From contig CAWFET010000004.1 of NCBI GenBank assembly GCA_963815045.1, forward strand, positions 286,812 to 350,811: a DNA stretch of 64,000 nt. Reading direction: 5' to 3'. A program made the position numbers and the translations under genes. Position 1 is the first letter of the stretch; every line of letters starts with the position of its first letter. Below are positions 58,882-64,000 of this stretch, piece by piece. Below the pieces are notes generated by a model. That model did no database searches. It was not told the origin of the DNA and saw only the letters and a program-made list of their open reading frames with translations. This DNA comes from DASUPK01 sp963815045. GTDB lineage: Bacteria; Actinomycetota; Thermoleophilia; Solirubrobacterales; 70-9.

Positions 58882-59515
58882 CGTCGACCGACTCCTGCGG
58901 GACTACATACAGCGATTCGAGGAGGAAGGCTCGGTCGACCCGAGCGATCTCTTCAAGGGCCTCGAGCAGGGCGATCAGCGAAAACTCGCCGTGCTGATCG
59001 AGGGATACCTCGAGCACGCCGCGCGGCCGCAAGGGTGGGACCCCGAGGGGTTCGAGGGATCCGTCGCGCAACGCGCGGTCGAACAGGTCGCCGCAGAGTG
59101 GGAGGCGGACGCGACGCCGAGCGAGCTCGTCCGCCTGCGAAAGGAACGGAAGATCTCGCGCGAGGACCTGGTCGCGAAGCTCGCCGACTCCCTCGGCGTC
59201 TCCGGCATGCGCGAGAAGGTCGCCGCCTATTACCACCGCCTGGAGCGTGGGCTCCTGCCGGCCGAGGGTGTCTCCGCAAAGGTCTGGGACGCGCTCGCCG
59301 GGCTGCTCGGAGCCTCGAGCGACTCCCTCCGCGATGCGGCCGCGGCGATGCAAGGCCCGGCCGATGCGGCGAGAGGGCCGGCCTATGCCCGGACCGCGAA
59401 GCCGCCGCCCGAGGAATACCGATTGGAGGACCGGGCGGCAGAGGAGTTGCCGGGCAAGGCCTCACCGGGTACCGCCGAGCCCGACGAGGTCGACCGCCTC
59501 TTCACCGGGGGCTGA
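58874..59515 (+). CDS. HTH-containing regulator coupled to the sigma-like gene
   Basis: 213-aa protein. The N-terminal part (about 1-60) DVDRLLRDYIQRFEEEGSVD and DQRKLAVLIEGYLEHAARPQ resembles anti-sigma-like helical domains. The middle (about 85-140) is an XRE-like helix-turn-helix: RLRKERKISREDLVAKLADS, MREKVAAYYHRLERGLLPAE and KVWDALAGLLGASSDSLRDA. The end is disordered and Pro-rich. ATG 58874 overlaps the sigma stop by 8 bases. It could be an anti-sigma factor or repressor released by the peptidase that follows. Confidence 0.75.
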   Translation: MTDVDRLLRDYIQRFEEEGSVDPSDLFKGLEQGDQRKLAVLIEGYLEHAARPQGWDPEGFEGSVAQRAVEQVAAEWEADATPSELVRLRKERKISREDLVAKLADSLGVSGMREKVAAYYHRLERGLLPAEGVSAKVWDALAGLLGASSDSLRDAAAAMQGPADAARGPAYARTAKPPPEEYRLEDRAAEELPGKASPGTAEPDEVDRLFTGG

Positions 59516-59554
59516 CGGCTGGACGGGACGGGGCCGGGCGGTTACGGTCGGGAC

Positions 59555-60226
59555 GTGGAGGAGGTCGAACTGCAGGCGGAGGCCGTTCTCGCCGGCGTCC
59601 CGGAATGGATCTGGAACGGCGAGCGGCTGCCGGTTCCGGTGGACACGATCGCCGACTCGCATTTCAACCTGCTCATCCGCGAGATGGATGACATGGCATC
59701 CGCCCCCGGCGCGCCGGAGCTTCGGGAGGGCCAGTCTCTATCCGGCTTGCTGCTCGCAGGCCCAGGTGAGATCTGGGTGAACGCTGAGGAGGCGAGGCAG
59801 TGGCCGGGCCGGAAGCGCTTCACCATCGGCCACGAACTCGGCCACTGGGTCATGCACCGAGAGCCCGGCCAGCAGTCGCTCTTCTGCCGCCACGCCGAGG
59901 TCGACGAGGAGGACGGCGAGTCAGAGCACGACCGCGCCGCCGAGATCGAGCGAGAGGCCAACGCCTTCGCCGCGGCCTTCACGATGCCGGCCCACCTGAT
60001 CCGCAAGTACTACGAGCGCTGGCGCCACGAGCCCGACTGCCACGCCCGCCTCTGCGAGCTCTTCAACTCGTCAGGAGCGGCGATGGGGCACCGACTTCAT
60101 GCGGTGATCGATCCTCATGTGGCGAAGACCCGCCGACAGCAGGGCCTTCGGGGTGAAGCCGAGGACCGGAGGCCGACGAACGCGTCCTGGTCCGAGTCCG
60201 CGCGCGCGAGGACCTGGACGCGCTGA
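59555..60226 (+). CDS. ImmA/IrrE-family zinc metallopeptidase
   Basis: About 184-223-aa peptidase. The zinc motif is FTIGHELGHWVMHREPG (HExxH), with the third ligand in EIEREANAFAAAFTMPAHLI, the ImmA/IrrE pattern. The N-terminus (EAVLAGVPEWIWNGERLPVP) matches the family's helical lead. ImmA-type enzymes cleave a partner HTH repressor; the HTH gene directly upstream makes this likely here. Dropping one G near 60090 gives a stop at 60105 (GTDFMR); as given the frame runs to 60226 into the next gene. Confidence 0.88.
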   Translation: MEEVELQAEAVLAGVPEWIWNGERLPVPVDTIADSHFNLLIREMDDMASAPGAPELREGQSLSGLLLAGPGEIWVNAEEARQWPGRKRFTIGHELGHWVMHREPGQQSLFCRHAEVDEEDGESEHDRAAEIEREANAFAAAFTMPAHLIRKYYERWRHEPDCHARLCELFNSSGAAMGHRLHAVIDPHVAKTRRQQGLRGEAEDRRPTNASWSESARARTWTR

Positions 60227-60455
60227 AGCGCCAGATCCCGGATCTCCAGATCCACGAGACGTCGCCGCCCGAAAATACTACGGCTACCGCGCCTTCGTGA
60301 ACGCGCGGAATCAATGGTGCGAAGCCGCGGCGCAACTCGCCGGCGAGATCGACTACGAGAACTTCAAGAACGCTGTGTCCGACCGCCAGGGCAGCGAGCG
60401 CGCGCATCTCTACCACGAGGTCTGGCACACGCTTCTTGAGCTCCAGCGCCGCTAG
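60117..60455 (+). CDS. Small conserved-type protein, frameshifted
   Basis: About 100-codon protein. The first part, DERVLVRVRAREDLDALKRQ with IPDLQIHETSP, is in one frame; after a shift near 60272 it continues KYYGYRAFVNARNQWCEAAA, QLAGEIDYENFKNAVSDRQG and RAHLYHEVWHTLLELQRR. The IDYxNFKxxVxxRQGxxRxxxYxxVW pattern is that of a small actinobacterial family of unknown function. The true start may be the GTG at 60153. Confidence 0.65.
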   Translation: MWRRPADSRAFGVKPRTGGRRTRPGPSPRARGPGRAEAPDPGSPDPRDVAARKYYGYRAFVNARNQWCEAAAQLAGEIDYENFKNAVSDRQGSERAHLYHEVWHTLLELQRR

Positions 60456-60525
60456 CGGCCGGCCCGCGCGAACGGCGCGAGGCAGCCCGTGTCAGGTTTG
60501 ACCGCCCATCGAGACCTATCTCTCG

Positions 60526-61344
60526 ATGGCCGATTCGCCAACAGCCCAGCTTCCGCGGAAGTTCAGCCCCAGCGCCCTCGGCATGTACGAGGAGTGCCCG
60601 AAGCAGTTCGAATTCGCCTATCTGCTGCGGCCGGAGGTGGAGGAAGCGCTCTCACCCCACCTGGTCGTCGGGAACGCCGTGCACGAGGCCCTCGCCTTCC
60701 TCTACCGGCTCCCGGTCGAGGAGCGCAGCGAATCAGCCCTGCACCAGGCACTCCGTCATCACTGGGCCCGGATCCCCGACCGCGATCAGGCCTTCCTCAC
60801 CGAGAGCGAGGAACGCGAGTGTGGACTGCGAACGCTGCGCTCGTTGAGTGACTACGCAGCCCGCTACGACCTCGGAATCCGACCGCTCCTCGTCGAGGAC
60901 TGGATCCAGGCGCGCCTGCCGAACGGCCGCGTCGTCTGCGGCAGGACCGACCGCGTGGACCGCGCTGTCGGAGACCGGCCGGGAATCGAGGTCATCGACT
61001 ACAAGACCGGCCGCTGCTGGATCGGCGAGGACGACCTCGCCGGCCAGATCAGCGCGCGGCTGTACGCCCTGGCCGCGACACGGACTCTGCACGAACCCGT
61101 AGTGAAGGTCCGCTTCGTCTACGTCACCGAGGGCATCGAGCGGACTTGGAGCCCTGACGGCGATGACCTCGCCGCGATCGAGTCCGAGCTTGTCGAGCTG
61201 ACCGACCGCGTCTCGAGCGATGAGGTCTTCGAGGCCCGTCCCGATCCGATGCGATGCCGCTGGTGCAGCTACGCCTCGCTCTGCCCCGCGCGCGACGAGA
61301 CCTCATTGGAGGATCTCCGTGATGCCGCCACTGCGGTGTTCTAG
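60526..61344 (+). CDS. RecB-family PD-(D/E)XK nuclease with Fe-S cluster
   Basis: 272-aa nuclease of the RecB/Cas4-like group. FSPSALGMYEECPKQFEFAY supplies the first cluster Cys, and the active site runs GRTDRVDRAVGDRPGIEVID to YKTGRCWIGEDDLAGQ (D-x-E-x-K as EVIDYKTG). The QISARLYALAATRTL helix follows, and the C-terminal cluster CRWCSYASLCP completes a [4Fe-4S] site. Such stand-alone nucleases act in recombination or defence. Its start is 70 bases after the small gene, so co-transcription is likely. Confidence 0.9.
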   Translation: MADSPTAQLPRKFSPSALGMYEECPKQFEFAYLLRPEVEEALSPHLVVGNAVHEALAFLYRLPVEERSESALHQALRHHWARIPDRDQAFLTESEERECGLRTLRSLSDYAARYDLGIRPLLVEDWIQARLPNGRVVCGRTDRVDRAVGDRPGIEVIDYKTGRCWIGEDDLAGQISARLYALAATRTLHEPVVKVRFVYVTEGIERTWSPDGDDLAAIESELVELTDRVSSDEVFEARPDPMRCRWCSYASLCPARDETSLEDLRDAATAVF

Positions 61345-61666
61345 GGGAAGGGGTATCCGGTTAGCTGCCGCTGGATACGCTCGGCAACACGCCTGCTTTC
61401 ACGCGAAAGCAGGAGCGATATGGTGAGAGCGAGGACGGACCGCCCTACATGCCCGACGTAGCCTCATCCCGTGAAGCCAGGTGGCGGCGGTGGCTTTCGC
61501 GGCGGGCTTGGCGGTTCCTCGCAACGCTGGCGGCGAGCTCGAGCCGACGGAGCTTCTTCTTCGTGAGCGAGGAGCGCTTCCCCGAGTGCAGCTGCAGTAA
61601 CCCGCTCGACCAGTCGCGGACCGCCAGGGCCGACTACCTTCCAGCGTTCGGGGAGTCGAGACTTGG
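61345..61666. other. Gap with a perfect type C hairpin and a weak frame
   Basis: No convincing gene. A minus-strand open frame (61445-61633) reads KRSSLTKKKLRRLELAASVA and NRQARRESHRRHLASRDE but has no start codon. The hairpin at 61392-61413 is described separately. Confidence 0.4.
61392..61413 (+). repeat. Type C palindromic hairpin
   Basis: CCTGCTTTC ACGC GAAAGCAGG, perfect 9-base arms. It resembles the degenerate copy at 8650 and the type A repeats (GCTTTC...GAAAGC core), about 46 kb from the main cluster. It may also end the nuclease transcript, although no T-run follows. Confidence 0.7.
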
Positions 61667-64000
61667 ATGTGCGCTGTGAAACCTCATGAGCTTGTCACGA
61701 ACGAATCGCCGAATCGGATCGGCGATCACCTGGACCGGAAGGCTCGGTACAACCCGACGAAGAGCCTGACCGAGCTCACGAGCCAGCTCTCCCAAGAGTA
61801 CGAAGACAGGTTTCTCGTCGAGCTAATCCAGAACGCCTACGACGCGCACGAGCCCGGGACGAGTGGACGGAAGGGTGCATATCCGTCTGGACGAGTCAGG
61901 TGACGCCGAACCGGTTCTTTACGTCGCCAACACCGGGAGACCGTTCACCGAAGCGAACTTCGACGCCCTTACGAACGTGGCGCAGAGCAGCAAGCCGCCT
62001 GGCGAAGGCATCGGGAACAAGGGCGTCGGCTTCCGAAGCGTCCTTCAGATCTGCGAGTCGCCAGAAATCTTCTCCTCCGAAGGGACCGATCCCAGCCGGT
62101 CAACTTTTGATGGCTTCTGCTTTGGCTTCGCAACCGACCCACAGATTCGAGAGATGGTCGCGAGCGACGCCGAGTACGAGGTCGTCAAACGCGACTTCTC
62201 GCGCTACCTGCTGCCGGTCGTTGCTGATGCGACAGATCCCCGCCTTCGGGCAATCCCGGTCCCTTGGAATGGTGACTGTGATCCGGCTGCCGCTCACCTC
62301 GGAACGGGCCGTTGAGCTTGCCCGACGCCAGGTTCGTCGACTGCGCGAGCCGACGCCTCCGATCGCGCTCTTCCTCGACCGCCTGCGCATCGATCACCGT
62401 GCAGGAAGTCAATAGCAAGGGGAAGACGAAAAAGAAGCAGGTTGAGCGACTTGTAGAAGAGATCCGCGGTCCTGAAGGCGGGCCCCGCCTCCGCTGGGTC
62501 GAAACGGTCGGCAGGCGGTTTCTGACCACCACGCGAATGTTGAGCGCCACGGACGTGCGCGCGGTGGTTAGCGAGGCGATCGGTCTCGATGAACTCGACA
62601 ACTCGTGGGCTTCGTGGGATTCCGATGTCGAAGTCTCGCTGGCGATACCGGTTGACGACGACCGATCCCGCGGGGAATGGCCGTCGGCCTACACCTACCT
62701 GCCGATGCGAGTTGGTGGGTCGCCCGTCTATGCCCACCTCCACGCGCCGTTCCACACTAAGCTGGCGCGCCTCGACCTCAACGAGGAGTCGTTTTTTGAT
62801 CCTTCCTTCTTCGGACTGCCGCGGAACTCGCAGCAGAGACCATCGAACTGCTCGTCACCGATGTCAACCTGGGCCTGGAGTCGCACCACAGGCGGTTGGC
62901 AGCAGTCGACCTCCTCTGCTGGGACAGCGTCACATCGGGCATCTTCAACCGGCTCTCGATCAGCTCGGGCTCGACCTCGAGAGTTCTCCTCAAGTGCCAG
63001 TCCACGGCCCGGATGCCGCAACGTGGGCGGGTCTCGGCGACACGCGCCGGTGGAGAGCTGATGGCCTCGAGGTTCTAACTCAGGATGTGGTCGGGGGGCA
63101 CGCCTTTCTGCTCGATCAGTGCATCGGAGAAGAGCGTAGCCAGCGCCTGAACGAAGTCTGCAAGCAGGCCTTATCGAGTGACCTTGAGCCCAGTGACGAC
63201 GAGGCCGCGGCGTGGATCGAGGGAGTCGCGAAGGGGCTCGAGGCAGCATCGTTGAGGCAAATGGAATCGCTTCCTGAGCGACGTTGCCAAGGTGTTCGAA
63301 CCGCGCCAGGCAAACGCACTTTGCGGCCGGTTCATCCTGTTCCCGAGCGAAAGCTCCGCCGATCCGGACCCTGGGAGGCCGCACAAGCAAGCCCATCGGA
63401 ACCCACCGTCTTCATCCCGCCGCAGCCGACAACGGCGTCAAGAGATTCGGAAGACGCCGAGTTATCGACTGTCCCAAAGAATCTCCAACGCGCGATCACC
63501 TTCCTCCACGAGGAGATCAAGATCAGGACGCGGACCGGGCGCACCTCCCCGGCGAACTCCTGTCGGTGAGTTGTTCAAGAACGCAGACCTCGTCGAGGCA
63601 ATTCGAACTCGCTTCGGTGCTCAGCCACCTCGAGCGACTCCCGTCTGGCCAGGTCTCCACCACCACCTATCGACAGGCGCTCTCGTGGGTCTACACGCAG
63701 GAGCGTGGCTCGCGCGCGAATGTGGCCGACCTGCAGCTTGTCCCAGGCTCCACGTACCCACGGCTTCTGGCTGGGTGCCGGCGAGCCGAGCAGTTTTCTC
63801 GCCTGGCTGGGAGACCCCCCGCGCGCGCGCCGTCGCGGCACTCGTGGACGAGCTCGGCGGGCGTCTCCCCGTCCCTGCAGGCTCTGGGCGACGCCACCAT
63901 CCCTGATCCCGAGGTTTGGCCCTTCAACGTGAAGGATATGGAGACGTTCCGCGACTTCCTGCTCCGCTGCGGCGTACGGGACGGCCTCTTTCCCGTCGCC
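61667..64000 (+). CDS. Sacsin-like N-terminal ATPase-domain protein, multiply frameshifted, cut at right edge
   Basis: Start of a large protein with an Hsp90/sacsin-like ATPase domain. Bergerat elements: EDRFLVELIQNAYDA (N box, Glu and Asn), VLYVANTGRPFTEANFDALT and GIGNKGVGFRSVLQICESPE (glycine boxes). Later recognisable pieces, each in a different frame, include SERAVELARRQVRRLREPTP, VERLVEEIRGPEGGPRLRWV, YTYLPMRVGGSPVYAHLHAP, ETIELLVTDVNLGLESHHRR, LEVLTQDVVGGHAFLLDQCI and near the edge DMETFRDFLLRCGVRDGLFP. At least seven shifts occur in 2.3 kb, with no loss of sequence in between. It is probably a defence or chaperone-type protein of over 1000 aa. Confidence 0.72.

Overview
The window is high-GC DNA with actinobacterial-style gene content: F420-type oxidoreductases, a WS/DGAT acyltransferase, a stand-alone LigD phosphoesterase, many small NTF2/SnoaL proteins beginning MSxENVE, RTX-like repeat proteins and secreted proteins with Lys/Cys-rich tails. 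This mix suggests a soil Thermoleophilia/Solirubrobacterales-type actinobacterium. That is an inference from gene content; there is no rRNA here to confirm it. I see no rRNA, tRNA, CRISPR array, insertion sequence or replication origin. Layout: 0-8 kb holds a truncated amidase, an RTX-like protein, a penicillin acylase, a SHOCT membrane protein, a STAS protein and secreted proteins. 8-15.2 kb is a patchwork of small genes (universal stress protein, NTF2-like, SRPBCC, two K+ channel types) and a serine-hydrolase remnant, sprinkled with a short palindromic repeat family linked to NTF2 gene starts. 15-30 kb is mostly housekeeping: MsrA, Nudix, CsbD, WS/DGAT plus LigD-PE, methylmalonate-semialdehyde dehydrogenase, acyl-CoA carboxyltransferase, a VIT/Fur pair, VOC, hydrolase and acetyltransferase genes, an AI-2E family permease and a DUF1326/DUF2182 pair. 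30-38 kb has a MarR-controlled DrrAB-type exporter, a MatB-like deacetylase/glycosyltransferase and a catalase-like gene with an in-frame stop. 38-47 kb has an M32 carboxypeptidase, an alpha/beta hydrolase lacking its serine, a GGDEF/HD-GYP protein and an F420 oxidoreductase. 47-51.6 kb has two TetR genes with tandem palindromic operators, a secreted HNH/Excalibur protein, a heliorhodopsin and a 1-Cys peroxiredoxin. The most unusual part is 52.7-61.3 kb, a two-armed locus. On the plus strand are a sigma-factor-like gene, an HTH protein, an ImmA/IrrE-type zinc peptidase, a small conserved protein and a RecB-family Fe-S nuclease. Divergently, on the minus strand, runs a set of mostly overlapping small genes: TPR-like proteins, three paralogues of a CxCGLYALHP protein family, a TIIVEP peptide that is free in one copy and fused in another, membrane proteins and a cREC-type receiver-like protein. 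The window ends in a sacsin-like ATPase gene cut by the right edge. Caveat: many reading frames from 32 kb onward, and especially after 48 kb, are broken by single-base shifts that are mostly net insertions, with good protein similarity on both sides. I read most of these as base-call errors rather than gene decay, so such genes are reported over their full extent with the shift noted.
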